Positions 52,039 to 63,511 of a stretch of DNA of 64,000 nt are shown piece by piece (position 1 is the stretch's first letter; every line of letters starts with the position of its first letter). This DNA is from Guyanagaster necrorhizus. Its lineage: Eukaryota; Basidiomycota; Agaricomycetes; Agaricales; Physalacriaceae. The notes under the pieces are model-generated. The model did no database searches and was not told where the DNA came from. It saw only the letters and a program-made list of their open reading frames with translations. The stretch lies in NCBI RefSeq assembly GCF_019112545.1, contig NW_025064884.1, forward strand, positions 825,454 to 889,453, given 5' to 3'. Position numbers and translations under genes: made by a program.

Positions 52039-52314
52039 ACGACGATCGTAGATGTTTATGATTGCATGGGCTGGTTCTGTGTTTGAGATGTATTAGTATG
52101 CCTTGTGGATTTATAATACATAATACTTATGTATGGACGGCGCGTCTCTCACATCTATGGGTTGCATACCTTCATGTCATTCACAACAATTGAGACAATT
52201 AACAAAACAACAAGTACTCTGAAACATTAATGCTAGGCATCCAGTCAATCTACTTTACAATCGGTTATAATACAGTAAGTGAATAAATCGTCCCATCCAG
52301 ATGTGCCGAAAGTA

Positions 52315-53070
52315 TTATGCTGTTGAACGATAAGGTAACGGGTGAGGAGAATTCGTATATGAATACGACCGAGACGAGCTGTCCCTGTGTGTCGTATGCT
52401 CTTCGTCTGAATGAGAACCATCAGACTCATTGTCATACAAACGGCCACCAGAGTCTGCACTAACATTAATAAGGAACCGTGTCAGAAAAAATGAGCGATT
52501 GCAGTCACCATAGATCACATACCTGGTGTTATCGCGGTCTCGATCGCACAGGATATCGCGAGGAAACCTCGGTATGTTTTGGTACGACCGAGAAAATGCA
52601 TCGTTCTTGTCGACGGTGGCGTGTGGAGTGCTTGGAGAGGCAGCAAGAGAAACGGGTGAGGGCATGCTCCCGCTTTCCGGACGTGATATCGGCATGGGTG
52701 GCGGGAAAGTGTTAACCTCGGAGAAAACTACATGTTGAAACCGTGCCAGCGTCTGCGATGCGGTGGACAAGTCCTGCATCAACTGAGCGGAGGCTTGCAC
52801 CTACAGTGCAACGACCACTGTGAGCACCACCATCGTCCTAGATCTGGAGCGCACATCACTGACCATCTGAGGATTATGCACGGTCGCAGAAGGTAGTTTG
52901 ACGCGCAGGGACCGCACCTCTTGCCGAAGGTCAGAGTTCTCTATCTCGAGCGCTCGACACTTTTCTTCGAGGTCATTGACATACTGAGCACGACGAGCGC
53001 GGTAGTCTCGCTGCTGAGTCAACGCGCGAGTGGGAGGGATAGTAAGATCTTTCTTGCGACCACGGGTCAT
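52315..53070 (-). CDS. bZIP transcription factor
   Basis: Small nuclear factor. The ATG at 53070 starts MTRGRKKDLTIPPTRALTQQ. The basic region reads QQRDYRARRAQYVNDLEEK, followed by a leucine-zipper heptad (CRALEIENSDLRQEVRSLR). After an intron come VQASAQLMQDLSTASQTLAR, a proline/serine region (PMPISRPESGSMPSPVSL), and after another intron an acidic, serine-rich tail ending SPHPLPYRSTA at 52315. The last intron needs the acceptor ending ATGTTAG to keep frame. It belongs to the fungal bZIP group with a RARRAQYV basic motif; target genes are unknown. Confidence 0.75.
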
Positions 53071-53472
53071 AGCAATAGGTGAGGGGAAATAAGCGGCAGG
53101 GATTTGACAACTAGGCGGCCAGAGAGCTAGATATAAAGACCCTGCAGTTCCCACAGTTGCGAATTCACAATTGATGATCAGATTCATTTGTTTTTCAAAA
53201 CCGTAGTAGCTTCCATAGGCAGGGTCTCGGAGCTATCTCCCGTAGTAGGCGTCCCAAGGGAGTCACCGGAGGTTATCCGAACTAACCGAACTGTAAACTC
53301 ATATTTACTAAAGGGACATCAACAGTTGGAAGCGGCGCGCCGGAGGTTTTGTGTGAGGAAACCCCTGCGGTGTTATCGGCAGACCCGGATGCACTATATT
53401 ATTATGCCTCGACCCCAGCTCTGCGAATCCTCATGGAGAGCGAAAGCGACGTGAATCTAAAATATCTAATAG

Positions 53473-54073
53473 ATGCCCGACGGCGCGGCGAAGGGGGCCA
53501 CAGAAGTTGCGCATAAGTCCGGAAAACTCGATATTCGGGTAAGACCAAAGTGTCGTCGCACTCGAGAATCAAGAGAACAAGAAGTCCATGAGAAGGTGAC
53601 AAGACCTGCAGCAACCACGCCACAGTACGTCATATTCAAATTGGCATTCAATTCAGGCATGAACGACTGTGATTTTCAAATGGATCTCGCCCGACAGGAC
53701 ATCACTGTGCATCATCACAGGATAGAACAGGGCGGCATCACGCACATTTGCAGCTGTCCGGCCACGACATTGATCACCATCAACTCTCAAGACAACATCA
53801 ACAGGTTCACATGAACGGATTTGACCGGCCATCCACGTTTTGCGTTTCTTCGTTCGCTCGCTAATATTGTCATTGTCTGTAAGTCCGAGCGCCCAGAGGC
53901 GGAAACCCGTAAAACGTGCTAAGTATAGCTTCCAAACAACAGAAACAGTCTACTTGCCGATCGGATTTGTGACACAATCCTTCCTAGGCTTCCCCATTGG
54001 GGAGAAGATCTTGAATACTATCATACGGACTACCTGTCTCCGCAAAATCCAACACACAATTGCCTGGGGCTAA
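53473..54073 (+). other. coding-like segment with stops, unknown
   Basis: Frames on the plus strand contain protein-like runs: QYVIFKLAFNSGMNDCDFQM, GGITHICSCPATTLITIN, TDLTGHPRFAFLRSLANIVI. After a possible intron comes LLADRICDTILPRLPHWGED. A stop separates the second and third runs, and no start has support. It could be a degraded gene. The remainder of 53071-54256 shows nothing else. Confidence 0.2.
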
Positions 54074-54256
54074 TAAATCAAAGATTTTCTTGACCGTATA
54101 TTTTTAAACTTACTCTTGGCGGTGTGGAAACACCGATGGATGCCGCCACAGGAATGGCAACCATGTTATGTTTCATTTCATCCGTCTGACTTGCAAAGAA
54201 AATTCCTCTAGTCTCGTTCCTCGGACCTAATGCGTTGTTGTACAAGTGGATTCTGT

Positions 54257-55899
54257 CTATGTCCCCCACACTCGCTCAAGAAGGAGCTGCAACAGAGCGT
54301 TGTGCCCGGGTGTTTTTATGATGCACGAAATACGTGAGCCGTCATGACATGAAGAACTCCAGGACTCCACTTCCACTGCAGCGGGAACAGCGGTAGATTC
54401 CCAAGGACCATGCACCAGTTGGTGTTTATCCAACTCCTCTTGTACAAGCGCTCTGTTTGCCCCCGGAGCGTAAGCTGCCTCGTCCTCTCTCCGGTCTATA
54501 ATTAACATACCCCGAGTCAGCTCGCCGATCCTGGTCCAGAGTTCAGTTATATTAATATCATACGAGACGGGAGAATTATAGAGCACCCACCTCTCGATCT
54601 CAAAGGTGCGCTTATGCATGCTCCAACCGGGACTTAGAGTAGCTGACGACGGAGGGTTCGCGATCGCACACCATACCGCTACGATATCGTGCAATTCCAT
54701 TGCATCCTTACCGAACTGGAGCATAACCGTACGAGTATGTTCCAAAAAAGACGATGTGAAATGAGTTAGAGCCTTCTTCTCGTCAGCAAAGGAAGGTGTA
54801 TTCATATTCGAGAACAAAGGATCGACTCGGGTTTGATAGACCAGGAATGGCAGTTCGTGCGGAGTGGTTATATCAAGAGGCAGGAGGAAAAACCGGTCAA
54901 GGGGCAGACCGAACTCTGGTTTCGAGGGCATTAGAAGCTCCTTGACGGCATACGGGTCCGCAAAGAAATTGACTAAGGTAGATTGATGGTCACCGATTGA
55001 TCCAGAGGCGAAGAAAGGAGTGCGTACATTCCGCGACGGGACTTGTATTTCCCGGGACATCCAAGGCGCCTCCCATACAGATGACACGACCTATGCGACC
55101 TCTCACTAGATCCTTATTGCGTCGCATCAGCTGTGCGAGATTTGTTAGCGGACCGAGAGCTATATAAGTGATGCTTCTTTCCGGGTAGCATTGTAACAGT
55201 TCAAGCGAGCTTTCAACCGCAGGTTTCTTTGACAACAGAAGCTGGGGATGTCCATCGTTTGCGTCGAACTCTGCGTTGAATTCGCTATGGCGTTCCGAGA
55301 TCCCACCTAAACCGTCCCTAGCCAAAGTCTTGGTATGAACTAACACAATGGATAATGGGCATACGAACCTTCCATGGAAATATTGGGCGCTATGGATGTC
55401 ACCTTCCAGGGGGCCGTCGCTTCCGAGCACGAGCGAGGTTTTGGGGGACGCTTCATAGTTGGGGAAACGGGATTTCTCCGCCGGATAAGCGTCGAAATGG
55501 CGAGCCAGAGCCTGATAAGTCTTGAGAATGTTTGCACTTGTGACAAAGTGAGATTAAGTCTGGGGCACAGTCGTATATTAACGAACTATGATGACTGGAT
55601 ATCGGTATTGCCTGGAATCTCTGCCTCAGACGATGCCCGGGAATAATTGATAAGAGGACAAACCAAAGGAAACAACAATGGAGAGAACCTCAAGCTCCGG
55701 TGAAGCGAGAGCGAACAGACTACAATATGATATGATCAGAATCAAGCAAGACTCGGAGGGACAAGTGCTCAGACAGACATTGCAATGATATCATCTACAC
55801 CTGGATCTGTATCAACTGAGAAAAACAAAATCAGCCGAGCTAATGATGGCCACAAAGCGTCCTACTTATTACAGGAATTCTGCCTTTACTGGCAGCCAT
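54257..55899 (-). CDS. nucleoside hydrolase (inosine/uridine-preferring family)
   Basis: Calcium-dependent enzyme cleaving ribonucleosides to base and ribose in purine/pyrimidine salvage. Exons joined by hand give MAASKGRIPVIIDTDPGVDD from ATG 55899, containing the DxDPGxDD Ca2+/ribose-binding signature. Then come ILFALASPELEVLSIVVSFG, NTDIQSSYANILKTYQALAR and FPNYEASPKTSLVLGSDGPL. DGLGGISERHSEF, ITYIALGPLTNLAQLMRR and CMGGALDVPGNTSPVAEFNF follow. The C-terminal exon (FFADPYAVKELLMPS to LERVWGT) includes HDIVAVWCAIANPPS, the conserved active-site HD. About 440 residues, five introns all in frame. Yeast Urh1 is the closest characterised type. Confidence 0.88.
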
Positions 55900-56332
55900 G
55901 AGTACAGTTGGCGGACAAGTACTTGAAGAGACTTCGGAGTCCTTGAAAGATTACGCATTTATGATCGAGCTTATGTAGATTATTGATACGTAGATTGCTC
56001 TTATCTCGCTTTTGGGTGACACACTATGTGTCTGCAGAGTGAACCGGGTTCAGGCGATGGCAGCATGTATAGACATATATTACAGAGGTTTGCATACAAC
56101 TTGAGAGCAATTTGTAGTTTTATGTTTGAATGTCAGTTCATAGGATAAACAACTTGAAAGAACGGTGGCGAATCGAGACGAGTTTAACGCAAAGCTAAAC
56201 ACGTTCGACCCGTTGCATGACGAATATCGGCACCCGCCGGGAACTATACAGGTCGTCACGGTGGCTGAAGTCGTGACGTGACACCCAGTCCGGGCATCGT
56301 TTTCAGGCATATCCCATCTCTCACTACACAAA

Positions 56333-57585
56333 ATGGCTGAACAATTGCGGTTCCTTGGTTCCTTGGAAGGCCACAAAGGATGGGTCACCGCCATCGCAAC
56401 CTCGCAGGAGAATCCCGACATGATTTTGACTGCTTCCCGGGGTGCGTCCACGTCCAAAATTCAAGTCGATTCACCCTGACGTTTCGTGCAGACAAAACTA
56501 TCATCGTGTGGCAGCTCACCCGCGACGAGGACTCGTACGGATACCCACAACGAATTTTGCACGGCCATAACCACTTTGTTTCCGATGTCGTCATCTCTTC
56601 CGACGGCCAGTTCGCTTTGTCTTCCTCCTGGGACCACACCCTCCGACTTTGGGATCTCCATACCGGTGTTACAACGCGTCGTTTTGTTGGTCACACATCC
56701 GATGTTTTATCTGTCAGCTTCAGTGCCGACAACAGACAAATCGTGTCTGGCTCCCGTGACAAGACCATCAAGGTCTGGAATACTTTGGGAGAGTGCAAGT
56801 TTGACATCAAGGAGGAGGGTCACACAGAGTGGTACGTGGAACGAGTCTGCTGGTGCAATTTCCCTCCTAATAGTCCATTAGGGTGTCCTGTGTGAGGTTT
56901 AGCCCGAACGTGTCGAACCCTGTTATTGTATCGTGTGGTTGGGACCGAGTCGTCAAGGTTAGGATTCTTTCTTTTTGTATACTCTTCCTTTCCATGATGT
57001 TATATCTTTATATTTGCTACTTCAGAGGGACTTGTCCCTATGAGACAATTTTTCCACCAAGATCTCTGATTCTATCTTACTCCTTCATGCTCTAGTGACT
57101 GACTCCTTTTAACAGGTCTGGGAACTTTCAAAATTCAAGCTCAAGACCAACCACTACGGCCACACCGGCTACATCAACACCGTGTCTGTTTCCCCTGATG
57201 GCTCCCTTGCCGCCTCTGGTGGAAAGGACGGTATCACTATGCTGTGGGACCTCAATGAGGGCAAGCACCTCTACTCCCTGGAAGCCGGCGATGTTGTCAA
57301 CGCGTTGGTTTTCTCTCCCAACCGCTACTGGCTGTGCGCTGCTACCGCCAGCTGTGTCAAAATCTTCGATCTGGAGAGCAAGTGAGCTTTCTTGATTTGA
57401 CTCGTAGTTTTCTTCGCTAACAAATATCTAGGTCTATTGTTGACGAGCTCAAGCCAGCATACACTGATGGTGGTGACGAGGCAAGGCAGCCTGAGTGTGT
57501 GTCCATCGCATGGTCGGCTGATGGCCAGACACTGTTTGCTGGATTTACCGACAATGCTCTTCGTGTCTGGACTGTCACTTCATAA
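56333..57585 (+). CDS. cpc2: RACK1/Cpc2/Asc1 small-subunit ribosomal WD40 protein
   Basis: Seven-bladed WD40 scaffold on the 40S subunit, linking translation to signalling. Five exons: 56333-56441, 56492-56831, 56882-56957, 57116-57381 and 57432-57585. Hallmarks are [61 protein letters not shown] and [19 protein letters not shown]. Later blades give [51 protein letters not shown] and [11 protein letters not shown]. All splice junctions preserve frame. Codon use is strongly C-biased, as in a highly expressed gene. Intron 3, at 158 bp, is three times longer than the others and hosts a snoRNA. Confidence 0.95.
56990..57073 (+). ncRNA. box C/D snoRNA U24 (snR24-type) in RACK1 intron 3
   Basis: Inside the third RACK1 intron (56958-57115). 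A C box ATGATGT is at 56994-57000 and a D box CTGA at 57066-57069. Between them lie the two guide-like blocks of U24 in the right order: ATATTTGCTA shortly after the C box, followed by a D'-like CAGA, and CCACCAAGATCT directly before the D box. Those blocks match U24 as I know it from other eukaryotes. In budding yeast the homologous snR24 also sits in the intron of the RACK1 gene ASC1. The expected role is to guide 2'-O-methylation of large-subunit rRNA. The terminal stem is weak by eye, so exact ends are approximate. Confidence 0.85.
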
Positions 57586-57691
57586 GCTATACTTGTGCTG
57601 TAGGTGGTGTCGAGAGGCTGGTGTTTCGGGATCATATATAAAATTCAAAATATTTGCCTCGCAACCCATACATGATTTGATCACTGAACAT

Positions 57692-58672
57692 CTATGGTAT
57701 ATATGACTCCGCTTCAGTCATGTTCCTTGTTCGCTCATCAAGATCCCAGCGATCCAAACCTCCGAAATTTATTTTCATGTCCAAGAAGGTCATGTTGAAT
57801 TGCAATTCATAGATGTGTGAGGCCTGCGCTCTCCAGCTGTCGCCGCTTTCATGTTGTGTCAAAACATGAAACGATGAGCGTCAAGTGGAATGAGTACTGA
57901 CGTTGCGGTGCCATACACATCTCCTTTCTGACTGACAAGCCTCAACGACTGGTCTGTGTTTGAGCGGGAGTCGTATACCCAGATGCTAAGGCCTGAATAT
58001 ATCTCCTGCCATCCACTCCGATCCACTAGCCTATTCGGCGATGAGATGCGTTTTTTTCCTGTAGGCGGTGTAGGCGCAGGACGTATATCTACGTCATTCA
58101 GCAGCCGTAGCGCGCGCAAGTTGGATATATCTTGGAACAAGGAACGGTCCCCGGGTGTCAATGGGTCGATGACCTTGATGAGCTGTCCGGACGCTTCAGA
58201 TTCCGAGTCGCTCTCGTCGTCGTCATCCATTTTCGTGTCTTCATCATGCTCAGCAGGCTTGTTCGCTTGGGCGTACTCTTTCTCTGCTACTTTCAATCTA
58301 GAAAGAAAAGCTAACCAGGCCTCATCGTTGGAAAAGTCTGTTCGGAGGACAAGGCCTCCGTCGACGTCGTCGAGCAATTGATCCAGGGGATCTGCGTCCT
58401 CCGAGGACACCACCTGCTCTAACATTAAAGTGCGACATTGAGAGAATAACATTTTCCTACCTGTTCCTCAGATGCTGTAGCAGCGTTCGGCTGGGATATG
58501 GGAGGATTCGCAGACCAAAATGCATCCATGGCACGTAGAAGCCATTTTCGTCGACTTTCTTGAGGAAACGCGGTGCGTATACTATTATACCTAGCCTATA
58601 GTAGTATCAGAAACGGAAATGAAACACGCAGGAAATACGAACAGCAAGAAACTGGGCAAATTCGAGATTCAT
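57692..58672 (-). CDS. hypothetical conserved-looking protein
   Basis: Four exons. Exon 1 is short (MNLEFAQFLA, ATG 58672). Exon 2 has RKWLLRAMDAFWSANPP. Exon 3 has DPLDQLLDDVDGG, NDEAWLAFLSRLKVAEKEYA, an acidic serine tract (DDDESDSESEASG) and DRSLFQDISNLRALRLLND. A last exon begins after TAT at about 57926 and reads GDSWRAQASHIYELQFNMTF, LDRWDLDERTRNMTEAES and YIP, stopping at TAG 57692. The final exon is clearly protein-like, so the nearer stop at 57859 is not the end. No domain recognised. It is convergent with RACK1, 106 bp apart. Confidence 0.65.
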
Positions 58673-58926
58673 TTTCGTGAGGGGAGGATATCCGATTTCG
58701 GTCCAAGACTACGTTATGAATTGCTCCAATTGGGAAGTTATATGCTCTCTTAAATAATGTTCTTTTGGAATGGAATGGACTTTTTGAGTTTCTCCGTCGT
58801 AAGGAGAATGTAGACGAAGTGACAACATTTCCCACGCTGACGGCCAAGGGTGATTTATATCTTGTCACGTGTGCACATCCTCCTTTCCTTTTCTTCTCAT
58901 TCCTTTACGACGCGCCGGTATTCAAT

Positions 58927-59550
58927 ATGTGGCTTTCAGATGCTCAGAGTTCGTTATCATATTTTATTATCCTACACGTACTTTTCTGACCCTTCATTTT
59001 GCAGAAATCGGTGTGGCTCTCACGACGTTCGGCGCGCTGTTTATGTTGCTGGGTGTTATGCTCTTCTTCGACGGCGCTCTTCTTGCTCTCGGCAATGTAT
59101 AGATCTATCTCTGCCATTGCACTTCTCCTTGACGACTGGTGCATTGCAGATACTCTTCGTTTCAGGCCTCACCCTCATAATTGGACCCCAGAAAACGTTT
59201 TATTTCTTCGCAAGGAAGCAGAAACTACGTGGCACCATATGTTTCATCGGTGGGATTATTCTCGTTTTTGTAAAGTGGCCGTTCGTTGGTATGGTTGTGG
59301 AGACGTTTGGGTTCTTGAACCTGTTCGGGTGTGTTCCTTGCCTGCCTGTCCTAGATAATGAAGACGCTTACGGTGCTCTAGTGACTTTTTCCCTGTCATC
59401 ATTACTTTCATGAGGCAGCTACCTTTTATTGGGACAGTGCTGTCGCTCCCTTACGTGAGAGATGTGTGTACATTACCATCTGCTTTACCGTCACTCACCG
59501 TCTCTCAGGTAGTAGACCGTATCACAGGGTCGCGAACGTCCGCTGTGTAA
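58927..59550 (+). CDS. got1: Golgi transport protein GOT1
   Basis: Small four-helix membrane protein assisting ER-Golgi vesicle traffic. Exon 1 is MWLSDAQ (ATG 58927), spliced to KIGVALTTFGALFMLLGVML. Next are FFDGALLALGN, ILFVSGLTLIIGPQKTFYFF, KLRGTICFIGGIILVFVKW and PFVGMVVETFGFLNLFGDFF, followed by FMRQLPFIGTVLSLPYVRD and VVDRITGSRTSAV, ending at 59550. Five exons, about 140 residues, all expected membrane segments present. Confidence 0.92.
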
Positions 59551-59821
59551 TCATAAACATAACTCATTTGCCCCCTCCAAAGACATGACACCCATGGACT
59601 GTACGCCTATCTTTAATGTGTCTAACAAGCCTATACTACCTCAATGTGGGCGGTACCCGACTTCTCCTTGCCATCTTGTGACCTCTGATTTGATTCGTCT
59701 TCTTTCGTGTATGGGTCTGTGTTTGATGCACCCATCCGTCTTTGAGCTAACTGGTCAACATTGCGGAAGTGGAAACCGTCTTTCACCGTCTGGGAAATGA
59801 CAAGTCCTCTGCAAATGAACG

Positions 59822-61769
59822 TCAGTGACAGGACACAGGATAAAACCAACGGGGATAGCCATACCCTGCGTAAAGAAATACCACCAGATAACCTGATAGC
59901 GGGACAAGGTACGACCTGCGAGTATAAGCCCTGTCCGCCAAACCACCTTGAGCAGGAGGGTACCATGCGCCGCCTCCAACTCCCTATAGAACACGTCAGC
60001 ATACACGTTTGATTTGCACCGTTGATTAACATGCCATGACGATTAGACCTGATCCTTTCTTGGTATGTTTCCCCAGGTTTTTCGTTCCTAATGTGAAGAT
60101 GCACTAATAATGCTGTTAGAAAATAAAGATATACACATATGGGCAGGAAGTACGTACCGGATAACAAATGGATTCGAAGAAAAACAATGCAAACAAAAAT
60201 CCAACAGCCGCTTGTCCAGGTGAACCCACAATGGAGCCGCAGAATACGCAACAGCATACGGCGTAGAAAGTCAATAACAATGCCGGGTCCACAAAATTGA
60301 GAATAGCAACTCCCACAAACCTGGAAGTTTAGTGAACGAAACTAATTGCAGAGTTTTTACCAAGTACTGACCGTCCAACAGTGAATGTTATCTGACAGAA
60401 CGAGAATAATTGACTGGCTTTGGATTGGCTGATCCCAATATTCTGACCGACTAAGAGGTTCACTACAAAGGACGCTACGCCGATTTGGGCCCCGCTATTT
60501 TCATTAAAAGTGTATCGGATAGCACCCGCCGCGAAAATGCTCACCAATAACAGGTCTGCGCTACAAATCCAAAGATACACCGCCATTGTTTCCAAAATGG
60601 CTGGTCGTCCACAGTAATGCCGGCTTCATGGATTTCTTGGGACAAGGCGTCTTCGGTGATCTCAGGTAGATCGCAGAAGCTTTGAACCATCTGGTCAGTT
60701 GGTCCGTGCATTATTTGCCTTAAGAGTAAAAACTTACTAGAAGAGGATGTTTAGAACGACACCAAGGCCTGCGACGGCAAGATATACCCTGATGATAGAA
60801 ATCAACAGTCAACGTTACATGCCAAATACCAAAAGAGTGGACCAACCATTGGACAGTGTCTAATGTTGTGGCGTTCGCTCCAGTGAAGAACCACCTCGAA
60901 GCAATAAGCGGTCCAGCAAAAGACGCTACGCCTTGGAAACCCTGGCTCAGGTTAAGCCTGGCAGCAGCATATCGCGGTGTTCCCAACACAGCGATGTACG
61001 AGTTGGCCGCGACTTCGAGGGTGGCGAGCCCGCAGCCTATCAGAGTGGGATGAAGAGAAACCGAAAACACCGAGCGAAGAATGCCCCACCAATAACGAAG
61101 GTACATGCGACGAATCCACCGTATTTTTCATAAACGGCAGATGGCCAGAAGAAGACGGCGCCTGGAAAAAGGTTAAGATATCTGCAGTCGACGGGGTTCG
61201 GAGACCACATACCGAGACTGTAAAGGCCTAGGCCCATGTGTATGCCGGCCTGTGGCGGGGCATTTAGTATTTGGAATGCAATGGAGAAGATGGCATGAAG
61301 CGGCACCTTGTAGCCTTTTCGCCTCATCTACATGCCAGATAACGAATCGATTAGCGACGGGGACAGATGGAAGAAGTAACGTACGAAAATACTAGCAATT
61401 GGTGCGTAGACCAAATATGCACCAAAGTATGCTAATTGGAGCATGGTGCTCTGAAGCTTTGATATCCCGAAGACTGTCTGAAAGTGGGCGTTGAGGACAT
61501 CCAGAAGCTGCAAGACAAGCTCAGACATCGGTGAGAATTCTAATGAATTGCAGAGTCACTAACGCCGTACGCGAACCCCCCTGCGAATATAGTTTAGGAC
61601 CGGAAGAATCAACGGTTAGAGAAACGTACAAGTGAAGAACAATGAAGTAACAAGGGCAAAGGCGAATAACCACCGTCGCTTGGACAATTGTGAACCTGGA
61701 ACACGTCGTCAACCGAACATAGTCCGCTCGATTTGGGGACATACCAGTCGTTCCAGTGAGAGGAGCCAT
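59822..61769 (-). CDS. MFS sugar transporter, fucose permease (FHS) type
   Basis: Twelve-helix major facilitator related to bacterial FucP. The ATG at 61769 starts MAPLTGTTG. Helix 1 is RRWLFAFALVTSLFFTWGFA, rebuilt over two introns, followed by YGLLDVLNAHFQTVFGISKL. Later blocks are QLAYFGAYLVYAPIAS, LATLEVAANSYIAVLG, ARLNLSQGFQGVASFAGPLI and NIGISQSKASQLFSFCQITF. The last exon gives GGAWYPPAQGGLADRAYTRR and SYLVPLSGYLVVFLYAGYG, ending at 59822. The NSYIAVLG and ARLNLSQGF motifs are typical of fungal L-fucose permease-like carriers. Substrate is likely a hexose or deoxyhexose with protons. About ten introns. Confidence 0.85.
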
Positions 61770-63511
61770 GGTATCGGTGGGGGATTCGGTAGGATTCGGT
61801 TGATCCAAACAGTGTTACGGTCGCGTCCTCCTTTTATACGAGCCACTTCTTCAATACCGGACCACATGAGAAGCTTCACGCTCGAACTGATGGAATACCC
61901 CCCGTGACTGTTAAGAACGCCTGGTGACCCGGCCCGCTTGCGTGCGACGACAATCTGGGGCAAGAATGTGGGGTAATGTATCGCAAGTTTTGATGGTTTT
62001 GCGAAGAAGTTGATCAGGGAATTAAATGGACAGCCGTAATCCAGCACTACCTCCATCAACTTCATGGGTGATGTAGTTGAGCTGGCTGAGTATAGTGCCT
62101 AGGAAAGGATCCGACATTTATCGTATGCAAGGGAGGATAGGGACTTGAGCAATCTGGGTCCTAAGCTCAGCTCATCTGGAAATGATGCACTTTCCTTGCA
62201 GCTCTTGTAACAAAAGTGCACGTACGGCCATCAGCGCATGGTACTTAAGGTGGGTAGTCGCTGGAAAAATCGGGCCGGGATCTCGATAAGTATACGACTT
62301 GGTGAACCTTCCGCACTTCGCACAAGGGCCAACATGCAACGAATTCGAAAGGACTAGTCCTTTCGTTGCCGGGATATTTTATTCCCTACGAGTAGGAGCG
62401 AGTTCAAGTTCGGCTATGACAAAGTTACTTTCCCCCGGCGACTACCATTCCTCCTCAGGAAAGAAATTTGGCTAAATTATAGTGCAGGCTGCTTATGCAG
62501 ATACTGGGCTCTTTACAACTCGCAGAACTTGAGCCTTAATTGATTTTTCATCGGGGCCGGCTGTTTCTTCTTAGCATGCAATATGATTACGCGCTATGTA
62601 CGATTATTTAGCCTTATTATATACTTCCGCGGAAACCGATTGCGATCGGTTTCCTACTTTACCTATTTTTATGTTCTTACCGCAACAAGAGTTGTTCCCT
62701 ATTCTATTGCGCGTGTTCACATTGGGCTACAGTGTACAGATGAGCCATCTTTACAGAGTTGTCTAATTGCTCGTAGTCTATATATTCGCCAATAATGTCT
62801 CTTGATATCCATTCTACTGTCATCGAAAAAAAACGCTAGCAGGCGCAATGGAGGTCCGTGGGTTTTATACAAGTCCGACTTGTTGCGCACTAATCTACAT
62901 CCATTGAACGACTTATCTTCATACGGGTCTTGGAGTCTGGATTACGAGACTAGCATTAATCAAGCTTACAGCCGTTTGAATACAGCTTGACAGTAACGCG
63001 CTTCCATAAACAAGGCTTTTCCGACTTGGGATTAGGGCGCTCCTCGAGTTTATGGCGGCTAAGGCTGTTTCGGGGATCTTGGATCCTCTTTGTGCGCTCT
63101 TTCTCAGACTGTCCACCTGTATGTAGGAGAAATCTCAATATTAGTTTTCCAAGTGACTTTGCTGGTAGAGAATCATAATATCCAGCTTCCCACAGAATGA
63201 CTTCTTCCAGGTGCTTCGCAAGTTTTTTGCAGAAAAGAAAAGAGAAAAGTGTGTCAGTCAGGGTTCTTCAAGGGTCACTGCCGCTCGGACCCTGCCGCCC
63301 TCGTGGCGTCCCGGCGTTAAAAGGACCCTTCCCTTTCCTTATTCATAGTACCCAATATATGAATGCTGTCGCATGATGTTTCGGTTGGTCCTCCCTAACT
63401 CTGCTGGATAAAACATTCTAAGACGTTTGGCTCCGGTGAGTTCAGTAGCATTCGTTTCTCGATGATGTCGTTGACTGTCATGGCTTTACAGGTGAGGGCA
63501 CATTGGCCGGC
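61770..63511. other. long intergenic region, no gene seen
   Basis: About 1.7 kb upstream of the MFS gene and the next F-box gene. Only short frames occur on both strands and none reads like a protein. A small inverted pair around 62340-62362 (CGAAAGGACT / AGTCCTTTCG) forms a hairpin. No tRNA or transposon recognised. Confidence 0.45.

Noticed and set aside
57061..57115. Second snoRNA in the same RACK1 intron, suggested by another CTGA at about 57100
   Set aside because: No C box precedes it at suitable spacing; the region fits an intron branch point and tract.
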